DNA of 24,007 nt, taken from contig CAMAMD010000002.1 of assembly GCA_945836785.1 (NCBI GenBank), positions 1 to 24,007 on the forward strand, written 5' to 3'. Position numbers and translations under genes: made by a program. The notes under the pieces were generated by a model. The model worked only from the letters and a program-made list of their open reading frames with translations, did no database searches and was not told the origin of the DNA. The stretch comes from an uncultured Clostridium sp. GTDB lineage: Bacteria > Bacillota_A > Clostridia > Lachnospirales > Lachnospiraceae. Positions 1 to 7,447 of this stretch are shown one piece after another; the first letter of the stretch is position 1; each line of letters begins with the position of its first letter.

Positions 1-1085
1 ACCTTGTGGTAGGAGCAGGTTTGTACGGAGCGGTTTTTGCGGAACAGGCGAAGGCAAATGGAAAATCTGTTTTGGTAGTAGACAAAAGACCGCACATTGC
101 AGGAAATGTATATACCGAGGAAATAGAGGGTATAAATGTGCACAGGTACGGTGCCCATATATTTCATACGAATAGCAGACGTGTGTGGGATTATGTGGGT
201 AAATTTGCGGAATTTAACCGGTTCACAAATGCGCCGGTAGCAAATTATCACGGGGAGCTGTATTCACTGCCGTTTAATATGTACACCTTTAACCGGATGT
301 GGGGTGTGACAACCCCCCAAGAGGCGGAGGCAAAGATAGCGGAGCAAAAACGTGCAGCGGGCATAACCGAACCGCATAATCTGGAGGAGCAGGCAATCAG
401 CCTGGTCGGAACCGATATTTATGAAAAACTGGTTAAGGGATATACGGAGAAACAGTGGGGCAGACCTTGCTCTGAGCTTCCGGCATTTATTATTAAGCGA
501 TTGCCGGTCAGATTCACATTTGATAATAACTATTTTAATGCACTGTATCAGGGGATTCCGATGGGCGGTTATACCCGGATGGTGGAACACATGCTGGATG
601 GAATCGAGGTTCGTCTGGGTGTGGATTACCTGAAGGAGAAAGCGTTGTTTGACGGTCTGGCGGATAAGGTTGTATATACCGGACCGATTGATGCATATTT
701 TGATTATCAGCTGGGTGCACTGGAGTATCGTTCCGTTCGTTTTGAGACAGAGGTGCTTGATATGCCGAATTATCAGGGAAATGCGGCAGTCAATTATACA
801 GACCGCGAGACCCCGTGGACGAGAATTATTGAACATAAATGGTTTGAATATGGTACCCAGGAAAAAACCATTATCAGCAGAGAGTACAGCTCGGAGTGGA
901 AGCCGGGCGATGAGCCGTATTATCCGGTGAATGATGAGAAAAACAGTGCACTTTATGCGTCATACCGGAAGCTTGCGGAACAGGAGTCTCGCGTGATATT
1001 TGGTGGAAGATTGGGCGAGTATAAATATTATGACATGGATGCTGTGATATTGGCAGCACTTACCATGGCGGAGCAGGAGTTGTAG
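1..1085 (+). CDS. glf: UDP-galactopyranose mutase, 5'-truncated by the window edge
   Basis: Flavoenzyme that interconverts UDP-galactopyranose and UDP-galactofuranose in the cytoplasm, supplying Galf for surface polysaccharides. The visible part, about 360 residues, opens in the middle of the N-terminal Rossmann motif (VGAGLYGAVFAEQ, a GxGxxG FAD site). The family is usually about 365-370 residues, so only around seven to ten residues and the start codon are missing to the left. A GTG at 6 is in frame but is the Val of this motif, not a start. Other family signatures are YGAHIFHTN near residue 50, KWFEYG followed by TIISREYS in the last third, and FGGRLGEYKYYDMD near the C-terminus, where the flavin-binding arginine normally lies. 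The next gene starts 2 bp after the stop, so the two probably share an mRNA that begins outside the window. Confidence 0.95.
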   Translation, partial: LVVGAGLYGAVFAEQAKANGKSVLVVDKRPHIAGNVYTEEIEGINVHRYGAHIFHTNSRRVWDYVGKFAEFNRFTNAPVANYHGELYSLPFNMYTFNRMWGVTTPQEAEAKIAEQKRAAGITEPHNLEEQAISLVGTDIYEKLVKGYTEKQWGRPCSELPAFIIKRLPVRFTFDNNYFNALYQGIPMGGYTRMVEHMLDGIEVRLGVDYLKEKALFDGLADKVVYTGPIDAYFDYQLGALEYRSVRFETEVLDMPNYQGNAAVNYTDRETPWTRIIEHKWFEYGTQEKTIISREYSSEWKPGDEPYYPVNDEKNSALYASYRKLAEQESRVIFGGRLGEYKYYDMDAVILAALTMAEQEL

Positions 1086-1086
1086 A

Positions 1087-1593
1087 TTGGGTGTGAGACA
1101 GAAGGTATTTTTCGTTTTAACATTGGTGTGGATGCTGGTTATATTTTTATTTTCAGGGAGAACCGGTGTGGAATCTACTGAGGACAGTTATCGGGTCGGT
1201 ATGTCGGTGGGACGTATGGTGGTACCGGCGTTCAATGATCTGTCGGATGAGGAACAGCTTGCGTTTGCCCGGCGTGTGGATCATCCCATACGGAAAACTG
1301 CCCATGCGATGGAGTATGCGGTGCTTGGAGTATTTATAGCCGGTTGGGTGTACGACGAAGCCTTTAAGAGGGCAAAAAGTACACTGTATGCATGGCTTAT
1401 TGTGACTGTTTATGCGGCGACGGATGAACTGCATCAGTTGTTTGTGATCGGGCGGAGCGGTCAGATAACGGATATATTACTTGACAGTGTAGGTGCATTT
1501 TTCGGTGTGCTTATTATGGTTTGTATATTGTATGGTATTTCAAACAGGCGCGAAAAGAAAATGTCAGAAAAATCCGACATCATTGGAAAATAA
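1087..1593 (+). CDS. VanZ-like family membrane protein
   Basis: A 168-residue integral membrane protein of the VanZ-like family. Residues 7-23 form a first membrane segment. The family core follows: DHPIRKTAHAMEYAVLG near the middle, then the hallmark TDELHQLFVIGRSG and a final membrane helix with LLDSVGAFFGVL. The C-terminus is short and charged. VanZ itself gives low-level teicoplanin resistance, but most chromosomal homologues have no proven role, so resistance should not be assumed. The start is a TTG two bases after the glf stop, with GGAG inside the end of glf (1076-1079) as ribosome binding site. An in-frame GTG at 1093 is the alternative. Close coupling to glf suggests an envelope-related role. 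Confidence 0.85.
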   Translation: MGVRQKVFFVLTLVWMLVIFLFSGRTGVESTEDSYRVGMSVGRMVVPAFNDLSDEEQLAFARRVDHPIRKTAHAMEYAVLGVFIAGWVYDEAFKRAKSTLYAWLIVTVYAATDELHQLFVIGRSGQITDILLDSVGAFFGVLIMVCILYGISNRREKKMSEKSDIIGK

Positions 1594-1602
1594 AGAATTA
1601 TG

Positions 1603-1631
1603 TTGACATTACAGCATGAATAGTTTATCTT
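1603..1631 (+). promoter_or_regulatory. sigma-A promoter of the metK transcript
   Basis: TTGACA (1603-1608), a 17-base spacer, then TATCTT (1626-1631). Transcription would begin near 1638, just before the first strand of riboswitch helix P1, which is where an S-box leader should start. Confidence 0.8.
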
Positions 1632-1645
1632 AAAAAATGATATCT

Positions 1646-1786
1646 CTCTTATTCAGAGCGGTGGAGTCATAGGGGACTATGAAACCGCGGCAACCCCGCA
1701 TGTGCGGAAGGTGCCAACCTGAGCGATACTAATAGCGTTAATGAATCACAATATGATTTGAAACGATAGTAGTCGAGCAATAAGAG
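1646..1786 (+). promoter_or_regulatory. SAM-I (S-box) riboswitch aptamer
   Basis: Binds S-adenosylmethionine in the nascent leader RNA and switches off metK when SAM is plentiful. Helix P1 is an 8-bp perfect pairing of 1646-1653 (CTCTTATT) with 1779-1786 (AATAAGAG). The conserved S-box core is present in order: CAGAGCGGTGGAG (1654-1666), TATGAAACC (1679-1686) with GCGGCAACC after it, a P3 hairpin CCGCA/TGCGG, then AAGGTGCCAACCTG (1708-1721). The expression platform is 1786-1836. There 1786-1793 can pair perfectly with 1805-1812 as an antiterminator, which is mutually exclusive with the terminator stem and shares base 1786 with P1. Confidence 0.95.
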
Positions 1787-1806
1787 GATTTGAGTATAAG
1801 ACGTTC

Positions 1807-1836
1807 AAATCCGGTTGCTGACCGGATTTTTTCTTT
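1807..1836 (+). terminator. Riboswitch-controlled intrinsic terminator
   Basis: A 9-bp perfect stem (1807-1815 AAATCCGGT with 1821-1829 ACCGGATTT) and a five-base loop, running into a T-rich tract up to 1836. Its left strand overlaps the antiterminator segment 1805-1812, so it should form only when SAM stabilises P1. Confidence 0.9.
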
Positions 1837-1921
1837 TTCAAATCGCAGGTTTTTGTCAGGACGGAGGATGATGGCAGAACTAACGAGAGAGATAAATATA
1901 TTACAATTCATAGGAGGAATT

Positions 1922-3106
1922 ATGGAAAAGATACTATTTACTTCAGAATCAGTGACAGAGGGACATCCGGATAAAATATGTGATCAGATATCGGATGCTG
2001 TGCTGGATGCACTTTTGGAGCAGGACCCGATGAGCCGTGTGGCATGTGAAACAGCGGTAACAACAGGCCTTGTGCTTGTGATGGGCGAGATTACCACCAA
2101 GGCACAGATTGATATTCAGAGCATTGTCAGAGAGACGATTCGGGAAATCGGTTATGACAGGGCAAAATATGGTTTTGACTGTGATACCTGTGGTGTTATC
2201 ACAGCGTTGGATAAACAGTCGGCAGATATTGCGATGGGTGTAGATAAAGCCCTTGAGGCAAGAGAAAATGCGATGAGCGACGAGGAGATTGAAGCAATCG
2301 GTGCGGGAGATCAGGGTATGATGTTCGGATATGCGGTCAATGAGACACCGGAGCTTATGCCGTATCCGATTTCTCTGGCACATAAGCTGGCACTTAAACT
2401 TACTGAGGTCAGAAAGAACGGAACATTGCCTTACTTGAGACCGGACGGAAAGACACAGGTGACCGTAGAATACGACGACGGGAAACCGGTGAGATTGGAT
2501 GCGGTTGTGTTATCTACACAGCATGGCGAAGAGGTAAGCCAGGAGCAGATTCATGCGGATATTAAGAAATACGTGTTTGATGCTGTGCTTCCGCAGGAAA
2601 TGATAGATGATAATACGAAGTTCTTTATTAATCCGACAGGACGTTTTGTAATCGGCGGACCGAATGGCGACAGCGGATTGACAGGCCGCAAGATTATTGT
2701 GGATACCTATGGCGGATATGCTCGTCACGGCGGTGGTGCATTTTCGGGTAAGGACTGCACGAAGGTGGACCGTTCTGCAGCATATGCTGCAAGATATGTC
2801 GCAAAAAATATCGTTGCGGCAGGACTTGCGGACAGATGTGAGATTCAGCTTTCTTATGCAATCGGTGTGGCAAAGCCTACTTCAATCATGGTAGATACAT
2901 TTGGCACAGGTAAGCTTGCGGATGATAAGCTGGTGGATATTATTCGTGAGAATTTTGACTTGCGTCCGGCGGGGATCATAAAGATGCTTGATTTGAGGAG
3001 ACCGATTTATAAAAAGACAGCAGCTTATGGACATTTTGGCAGAACAGATATAGAGCTGCCTTGGGAGAAAACGGATATGGCAGAGAAGCTTGCCAAATAT
3101 ATGTAA
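1922..3106 (+). CDS. metK: S-adenosylmethionine synthetase
   Basis: Makes S-adenosylmethionine from methionine and ATP, releasing phosphate and pyrophosphate. The cytoplasmic family usually forms tetramers. The 394-residue product has the usual length and signatures: [13 protein letters not shown] at the N-terminus (ATP and methionine site), [12 protein letters not shown] in the middle, and [22 protein letters not shown] in the C-terminal third. The reading frame extends upstream to 1790 through the riboswitch terminator, but the true start is the ATG at 1922, preceded by AGGAGG at 1912-1917. The leader carries its own promoter and a SAM-I riboswitch, so the product's level feeds back on transcription. 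The next gene follows after 17 bp, so the carbamoyltransferase-like gene is probably under the same control. Confidence 0.98.
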   Translation: MEKILFTSESVTEGHPDKICDQISDAVLDALLEQDPMSRVACETAVTTGLVLVMGEITTKAQIDIQSIVRETIREIGYDRAKYGFDCDTCGVITALDKQSADIAMGVDKALEARENAMSDEEIEAIGAGDQGMMFGYAVNETPELMPYPISLAHKLALKLTEVRKNGTLPYLRPDGKTQVTVEYDDGKPVRLDAVVLSTQHGEEVSQEQIHADIKKYVFDAVLPQEMIDDNTKFFINPTGRFVIGGPNGDSGLTGRKIIVDTYGGYARHGGGAFSGKDCTKVDRSAAYAARYVAKNIVAAGLADRCEIQLSYAIGVAKPTSIMVDTFGTGKLADDKLVDIIRENFDLRPAGIIKMLDLRRPIYKKTAAYGHFGRTDIELPWEKTDMAEKLAKYM

Positions 3107-3123
3107 GATGAGGATAAACAGAT

Positions 3124-4053
3124 ATGAAAAACATGTTGAATTTTAAAAATTTTTCTGCTGAAGAGCTTCAGGGGATACTGGAGCTTGCGCAGGATATGAA
3201 GAAGACACCGGAAAAGTACAGTCAGGCGTTGGCGGGAAAGAAGCTGTATACTTTGTTTGAGAAGACATCAACGAGAACCTTTTTGTCCTTTACGACAGGA
3301 ATTACGGAGCTGGGTGGTACGTATTATAACCAGCTATGGAGAGATTCTAATTTTGTGCTTGGAGAGCCGGTGTCGGAGATTCGGTATGTTTGTAGAAACG
3401 TGGACATTATCATGGCAAGACTCATTAAAAATGAGACTGTGGAGATGTTTGGGAAAAATGTGACGGTTCCGTTTATTAACGGTTGCGATAATTCTTATCA
3501 TCCGTGCCAGATTTTGGCAGATGCACTTACGATTCAGGAGAAGTTTGGTTCGCTGAATGTAAAATTGCTTTATATCGGTGCAAAAAATAATGTGTTTAAT
3601 TCTCTGGTGGAGTTTTTTGCCAAGATGAAACAGGGAACACTTTACGGTCTCACACCGCTGGTCAATGATACGGCCTGTGATGAAAGCTTCTATGAGGAGG
3701 CAAAGGCGACAGGACATTATGTGGAGCTTGATACTTCCATGTCTATGGATGAGGCAAAGAAGTATGTAAAAGATATGGATGTGCTTTATACGGATACGTG
3801 GGTGGATATGGAGTTTTTTAATAATCCTGCATACGCCCAGAAAAAAGAAGAGACTATGGCAAAGATGATGCCGTATCAGATTAATGACGCATTTTTGGAG
3901 GGAAGCAAGGCTATCGTTCTCCATGATATGCCGATGCATGTGGGATATGAGATATCCCAGAGTGTTGTAGATAAAAATCTGGAGCATATTCTTGACCAGG
4001 CGGAGAATCGCCGTCATGCGGAGAAAGCGGTTATGCTCACATTATTGTCATAA
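3124..4053 (+). CDS. Divergent ornithine carbamoyltransferase-like transcarbamylase
   Basis: A 309-residue member of the aspartate/ornithine carbamoyltransferase fold. The carbamoyl-phosphate site is largely kept: STRT at 49-52, Arg99 in MARL, and HPCQ at 126-129. The segment AKNNVFNSL (153-161) matches the ornithine-side RNN loop. The amino-acid site is altered. STRTR reads STRTF (Phe53). The SMG-type loop of ornithine enzymes is replaced by TDTWVDMEFF (223-232). The HCLP motif, whose Cys contacts the ornithine side chain, reads HDMP (267-270). It could therefore be an authentic but divergent OTCase or a transcarbamylase for another amine or modified ornithine. I do not assign argF. It follows metK by 17 bp with ATGAGG as likely ribosome binding site, and lies 0.6 kb upstream of pyrB, a distant paralogue. 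Confidence 0.8.
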   Translation: MKNMLNFKNFSAEELQGILELAQDMKKTPEKYSQALAGKKLYTLFEKTSTRTFLSFTTGITELGGTYYNQLWRDSNFVLGEPVSEIRYVCRNVDIIMARLIKNETVEMFGKNVTVPFINGCDNSYHPCQILADALTIQEKFGSLNVKLLYIGAKNNVFNSLVEFFAKMKQGTLYGLTPLVNDTACDESFYEEAKATGHYVELDTSMSMDEAKKYVKDMDVLYTDTWVDMEFFNNPAYAQKKEETMAKMMPYQINDAFLEGSKAIVLHDMPMHVGYEISQSVVDKNLEHILDQAENRRHAEKAVMLTLLS

Positions 4054-4078
4054 AGTAAATATGTACAGGTGAAACAGC

Positions 4079-4567
4079 ATGGATGTTTGGATTGGCGTGC
4101 TTGGCTTCGTTTTGTTTCTCGGGTTTGCGACAGCAGTTATGGTATGTTTATCAGCGATGAAACGACAGGCGGGTATCGTGATTAAGAGTCGTTTGCACCA
4201 TAAACTGAATAAATCTGAGGTCATTTACGCCAATCTCGGGCTGATTTTACTGGCGGTACTGCTCTATATTCATTACTATGTTTTTGTTCCTGCGGTATGT
4301 GCTTTTGTGTTGTTCATTATTCTTTCAACTCGTGTCGAGAGCGGTCTTACGGAAGATGGAGCGATGATTGGAACCACATTTCTGGAGTGGGAGTTTATGA
4401 AGAGCTACAAGCTGGTAAATGAGGAAAATGACAGCAATGTCATTGTGCTGAAAATCCGGGCAAACAGAAAGCAGTATGTGCTGGTGTGCGACCGGCGTGA
4501 CCGGTATGCCATCGCTGATATGATGGAAAAGAATCATGTTAAGGTGACGGAAGTACAGGAACAGTAG
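4079..4567 (+). CDS. Small membrane protein, DUF5673-like
   Basis: A 162-residue protein of unknown function. Residues 4-24 form one membrane helix. A basic loop (KRQAGIVIKSRLHHKLNK) follows, then two close helices at about 48-66 and 69-83. The cytosolic C-terminal domain of about 75 residues is rich in beta-strand patterns, starting at SGLTEDGAMIG and including LEWEFMKSYKLV and VIVLKIRANRKQYVLV. This layout, membrane anchor plus a small domain with a conserved W and an isoleucine/valine-rich strand pair, resembles DUF5673-type proteins. That match is from memory and is tentative. The ATG at 4079 has AGGTG seven bases upstream. It lies 25 bp after the carbamoyltransferase-like gene and probably belongs to the same transcript. 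Confidence 0.65.
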   Translation: MDVWIGVLGFVLFLGFATAVMVCLSAMKRQAGIVIKSRLHHKLNKSEVIYANLGLILLAVLLYIHYYVFVPAVCAFVLFIILSTRVESGLTEDGAMIGTTFLEWEFMKSYKLVNEENDSNVIVLKIRANRKQYVLVCDRRDRYAIADMMEKNHVKVTEVQEQ

Positions 4568-4595
4568 ACTGCCATGAAAAATCATGTCATTGAGG

Positions 4596-4624
4596 TTGAC
4601 AGTGTGGCGGAAGCGGACTATTAT
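4596..4624 (+). promoter_or_regulatory. sigma-A promoter of pyrBI
   Basis: TTGACA (4596-4601), a 17-base spacer, TATTAT (4619-4624). The start point near 4631 leaves a leader of fewer than 20 bases before pyrB. There is no room for a PyrR attenuator or a UTP-sensing leader terminator. Confidence 0.7.
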
Positions 4625-4647
4625 TTATGCAGTAGGAGGAATATGCT

Positions 4648-5565
4648 ATGAAACATTTGATAGATTCAACTGATTTAAGCGTAGAAGAGATAGATGATAT
4701 TCTGGCACTTGCGCAGGATATTATAGAGCATAAAGAAAAATACAGCGAGGTTTGTAAGGGAAAGAAGCTTGCGACACTTTTTTTTGAACCAAGTACAAGA
4801 ACTAGACTCAGCTTCGAGGCGGCGATGATGGAGCTGGGAGGCAATGTACTTGGTTTTTCTTCTGCTGATTCTTCCTCGGCGACGAAGGGTGAAAGTGTGG
4901 GAGATACGGTTCGTGTGGTGAGCTGCTATGCAGATATTATTGCCATGCGGCATCCGAAAGAGGGTGCTCCGATGTATGGCTCCATGGTGTCCGAGGTTCC
5001 GATTATCAATGCGGGAGATGGTGGACACAATCATCCGACACAGACATTGACGGATTTGCTTACAATTAAGCGGGAAAAGGGAAGACTGGATCATTTTACG
5101 ATTGGCCTTTGTGGCGATTTGAAATTTGGTCGGACGGTTCATTCTTTAATTAAGGCATTGTCCCGGTATGAGGGAATCAGGTTTATATTAATATCACCGA
5201 AAGAATTAAAAATTCCGGATTATATTATCACAGAAGTATTTGAAAAGAATAATATAGAATATAAGGAGGTTTCCACTATGGAGGAGGTCATGGAGGAGCT
5301 TGATATCATCTATATGACCAGAGTCCAGAAGGAAAGATTCTTTAATGAGGCAGATTATATCCGGTTAAAGGATACTTATATATTAGATTGCGGAAAATTG
5401 AAAAATGCAAAAAAGGATCTGTCGATTCTGCATCCTTTGCCAAGGGTAAATGAGATATCCATAGAGGTGGATGATGATCCGAGAGCATGTTATTTCCGAC
5501 AGGCTTTAAACGGCAAATATGTGAGAATGGCATTGATTATGACTTTGCTGGGGGTGACTGTTTAG
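4648..5565 (+). CDS. pyrB: Aspartate carbamoyltransferase, catalytic subunit
   Basis: Transfers the carbamoyl group from carbamoyl phosphate to aspartate, the first committed step of pyrimidine synthesis. The 305-residue product has every catalytic feature in order: STRTR (49-53), the Lys80 loop (SSSATKGES), Arg101, HPTQ (129-132), the aspartate-binding RVQ (225-227), and HPLPR (262-266). The ATG at 4648 sits 8 bases after AGGAGG (4634-4639). An ATG at 4643 is out of frame and too close to that site. The stop codon is directly followed by the pyrI start, so the two subunits are translationally coupled. The N-terminal half aligns by eye with the gene at 3124, showing that the two transcarbamylases are paralogues, but only this one keeps the canonical aspartate site. 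Confidence 0.98.
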   Translation: MKHLIDSTDLSVEEIDDILALAQDIIEHKEKYSEVCKGKKLATLFFEPSTRTRLSFEAAMMELGGNVLGFSSADSSSATKGESVGDTVRVVSCYADIIAMRHPKEGAPMYGSMVSEVPIINAGDGGHNHPTQTLTDLLTIKREKGRLDHFTIGLCGDLKFGRTVHSLIKALSRYEGIRFILISPKELKIPDYIITEVFEKNNIEYKEVSTMEEVMEELDIIYMTRVQKERFFNEADYIRLKDTYILDCGKLKNAKKDLSILHPLPRVNEISIEVDDDPRACYFRQALNGKYVRMALIMTLLGVTV

Positions 5566-5979
5566 ATGAAGATTGACAGTATACAAAATGGAATTGTGCT
5601 TGACCATATTACGGCAGGAATGGCGCTGCGGGTGTATCACGATTTGGAGCTTGATAAGCTTGATTGCAGTATTGCCATTCTGCAGAATGTCAAGAGTAAC
5701 AAGATGGGGAAAAAGGACATCCTGAAAATTGATCAGGAGTATGACGTGAATCTGGATGTGCTGGGTTATATCGACCCGAACATCACAGTCAGTATAATCA
5801 AGGATGGTCAGACTGCAGAGAAAAAGAAACTGGCGCTTCCGAAGAAACTGGTGAATATTAAAAAGTGCAAGAACCCTCGTTGCGTTACGTCGACGGAGCA
5901 GGGAATACCGCATATTTTCAAATTAACTGACGAAAAAAATCGAGTGTACAGATGTGTATATTGTGAAGCGGATAAATAG
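5566..5979 (+). CDS. pyrI: Aspartate carbamoyltransferase, regulatory subunit
   Basis: Regulatory chain of class B ATCase. It binds nucleotides in its N-terminal domain and contacts PyrB through a C-terminal zinc domain. The product has 137 residues, a little shorter than the roughly 153 of the E. coli chain. The four zinc cysteines are Cys101, Cys106, Cys130 and Cys133, in CKNPRC and YRCVYC. The nucleotide domain contains the IQNGIVLDHI segment typical of the N-terminal strand. The start codon abuts the pyrB stop with no gap, which favours balanced expression. Its presence predicts an allosteric (C3)2(R2)3-type enzyme rather than the free trimer of Bacillus. Whether CTP or ATP are effectors cannot be read from the sequence. 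Confidence 0.97.
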   Translation: MKIDSIQNGIVLDHITAGMALRVYHDLELDKLDCSIAILQNVKSNKMGKKDILKIDQEYDVNLDVLGYIDPNITVSIIKDGQTAEKKKLALPKKLVNIKKCKNPRCVTSTEQGIPHIFKLTDEKNRVYRCVYCEADK

Positions 5980-6007
5980 TCTAAGATACAATTCCGAAAA
6001 ATTTAAG

Positions 6008-6035
6008 TTTACATTTTTAGGGAATGTGTTATAAT
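6008..6035 (+). promoter_or_regulatory. sigma-A promoter of murA
   Basis: TTTACA (6008-6013), a 16-base spacer, and a perfect TATAAT (6030-6035). It is placed about 35 bases before the murA start and follows the pyrI stop by 29 bases. Confidence 0.85.
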
Positions 6036-6069
6036 TTATAAGACTATGTAGAATGTCCAGAGGTGTGTC

Positions 6070-7374
6070 ATGGAAAAGTATGTTATAAAAGGCGGTCAGG
6101 TCTTAGAGGGAGAAGTAACCATAGCCGGGGCTAAAAATGCGGCTTTGGGAATTCTTGCGGCAGCCATTTTGACAGACGAGGAATGTATTATAGAGAATGT
6201 TCCGAATGTCGAAGATACAAAGGTGCTGCTCCGCGCAATCGAGGGACTTGGCGCTAAAGTTCGATATATAGATATACACACGGTTTCAATTTGCGGCGGG
6301 CCTATCCGTGGCGGAGACGATTTGTGTGTAGATGATCAGTATATAAGGAAAATAAGAGCATCCTATTATTTGCTGGGAGCTTTGCTTGGTAAATACCGGT
6401 ATGCGCAGGTTGCTTTACCGGGTGGATGTGAGATTGGACTTCGTCCGATTGACCAGCATATTAAGGGCTTTGAGGCTTTAGGTGCGACGGTTGATATCGT
6501 GAATGGCGGAATGGTCAGGGCGCAGGCGGATCATTTGGTTGGAAATCATGTATATATGGATGTGGTTACGGTTGGTGCCACAATTAATATTATGCTGGCA
6601 GCTGTCCTCGCAGAGGGGAAGACCACGATAGAGAACGCGGCAAAGGAGCCGCATATCGTTGATGTGGCGAATTTCCTGAACAGCATGGGAGCAAATATCA
6701 AGGGAGCCGGTACGGATGTTATCCGTATCAGAGGCGTACAGAAATTAAAGGGAACAGAATATTCGATTATCCCTGACCAGATTGAGGCAGGCACATTTAT
6801 GACGATGGCTGCCGCAACAAAGGGAAATGTGTTGATCAAGAATGTGATTCCAAAGCATCTGGAGGCTATTTCTTCAAAGCTGAATGAGATAGGAGCACAT
6901 GTAATAGAATATGACGATTCGGTTCGTGTTATGGCAGATGGCAGATTAAAATCGACACAGATTAAGACACTTCCGTATCCGGGTTTCCCGACAGATATGC
7001 AGCCGCAGATGGCGGTTACATTGGCACTGTCACAGGGAACCAGTATTATTACCGAGAGTATTTTTGAAAATCGTTTTAAATATGTCAGTGAATTGTCCCG
7101 CATGGGTGCAAGAATCAAGGTTGAAGGCAATTCGGCGGTCATCAATGGAATTGAAGGGTATACCGGAGCCAATCTGGTAGCACCGGATCTTCGTGCCGGA
7201 GCAGCACTTGTCATTGCCGCTTTGGCGGCGGAGGGATTCTCGACAGTCGAGGACATTAAGTATATCCTGCGCGGTTATGAGGATTTTGATGGAAAAATAC
7301 GTAGTCTGGGTGGACAGATCAGTGTGGTAGATTCAGACAAGGAATTGCAGAAATTTAAATTAAGAGTAGGATAA
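6070..7374 (+). CDS. murA: UDP-N-acetylglucosamine 1-carboxyvinyltransferase
   Basis: First committed step of peptidoglycan synthesis: transfers enolpyruvate from phosphoenolpyruvate to UDP-GlcNAc in the cytoplasm. The 434-residue product is of normal length with the two-fold inverted alpha/beta-barrel pattern of EPSP-synthase-like enzymes. Key residues seen are Lys22-Asn23 in AGAKNAAL, the catalytic Cys120 in LPGGCEIGLRP (a cysteine, so fosfomycin-sensitive chemistry is expected), and the catalytic aspartate in FPTDMQPQM. The ATG at 6070 follows GAGGTG at a normal distance. Low-GC Gram-positives often carry two murA genes, and the sequence alone does not say whether this is the main or secondary copy. 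Confidence 0.97.
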   Translation: MEKYVIKGGQVLEGEVTIAGAKNAALGILAAAILTDEECIIENVPNVEDTKVLLRAIEGLGAKVRYIDIHTVSICGGPIRGGDDLCVDDQYIRKIRASYYLLGALLGKYRYAQVALPGGCEIGLRPIDQHIKGFEALGATVDIVNGGMVRAQADHLVGNHVYMDVVTVGATINIMLAAVLAEGKTTIENAAKEPHIVDVANFLNSMGANIKGAGTDVIRIRGVQKLKGTEYSIIPDQIEAGTFMTMAAATKGNVLIKNVIPKHLEAISSKLNEIGAHVIEYDDSVRVMADGRLKSTQIKTLPYPGFPTDMQPQMAVTLALSQGTSIITESIFENRFKYVSELSRMGARIKVEGNSAVINGIEGYTGANLVAPDLRAGAALVIAALAAEGFSTVEDIKYILRGYEDFDGKIRSLGGQISVVDSDKELQKFKLRVG

Positions 7375-7389
7375 AGCAGAGTGCAAATG

Positions 7390-7422
7390 AACCATCGCGT
7401 CGATGAAACCGATGCGATGGTT
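7390..7422 (+). other. Strong hairpin in the murA-metG gap
   Basis: A 13-bp stem with one G-U pair (7390-7402 with 7410-7422) and a seven-base loop. It lies 15 bases after the murA stop and 8 bases before the AAGGAGGG of metG. No T-tract follows on either strand, so it is not an ordinary intrinsic terminator. It could be an RNA-processing or stability element between the two genes. Confidence 0.6.
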
Positions 7423-7447
7423 CTATATATAAGGAGGGTTACAGCAA

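Noticed and set aside
6..8. GTG as start of glf
   Set aside because: It is the valine before the FAD-binding GxGxxG motif. The gene runs off the left edge.
1087..1593. Glycopeptide resistance locus (VanZ plus Ddl)
   Set aside because: There is no vanHAX/RS cluster, Ddl looks like an ordinary D-Ala ligase 15 kb away, and VanZ-like proteins are common in non-resistant species.
1790..1921. In-frame upstream extension of metK
   Set aside because: It passes through the riboswitch terminator, and the ATG at 1922 has a perfect ribosome binding site and gives the family's normal N-terminus.
4568..4647. PyrR-type attenuator before pyrB
   Set aside because: The leader from the consensus promoter is too short, and no anti-antiterminator or terminator fold is present.
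7375..7447. T-box riboswitch before metG
   Set aside because: The gap is only 73 bases and lacks the T-box sequence, specifier loop and terminator.
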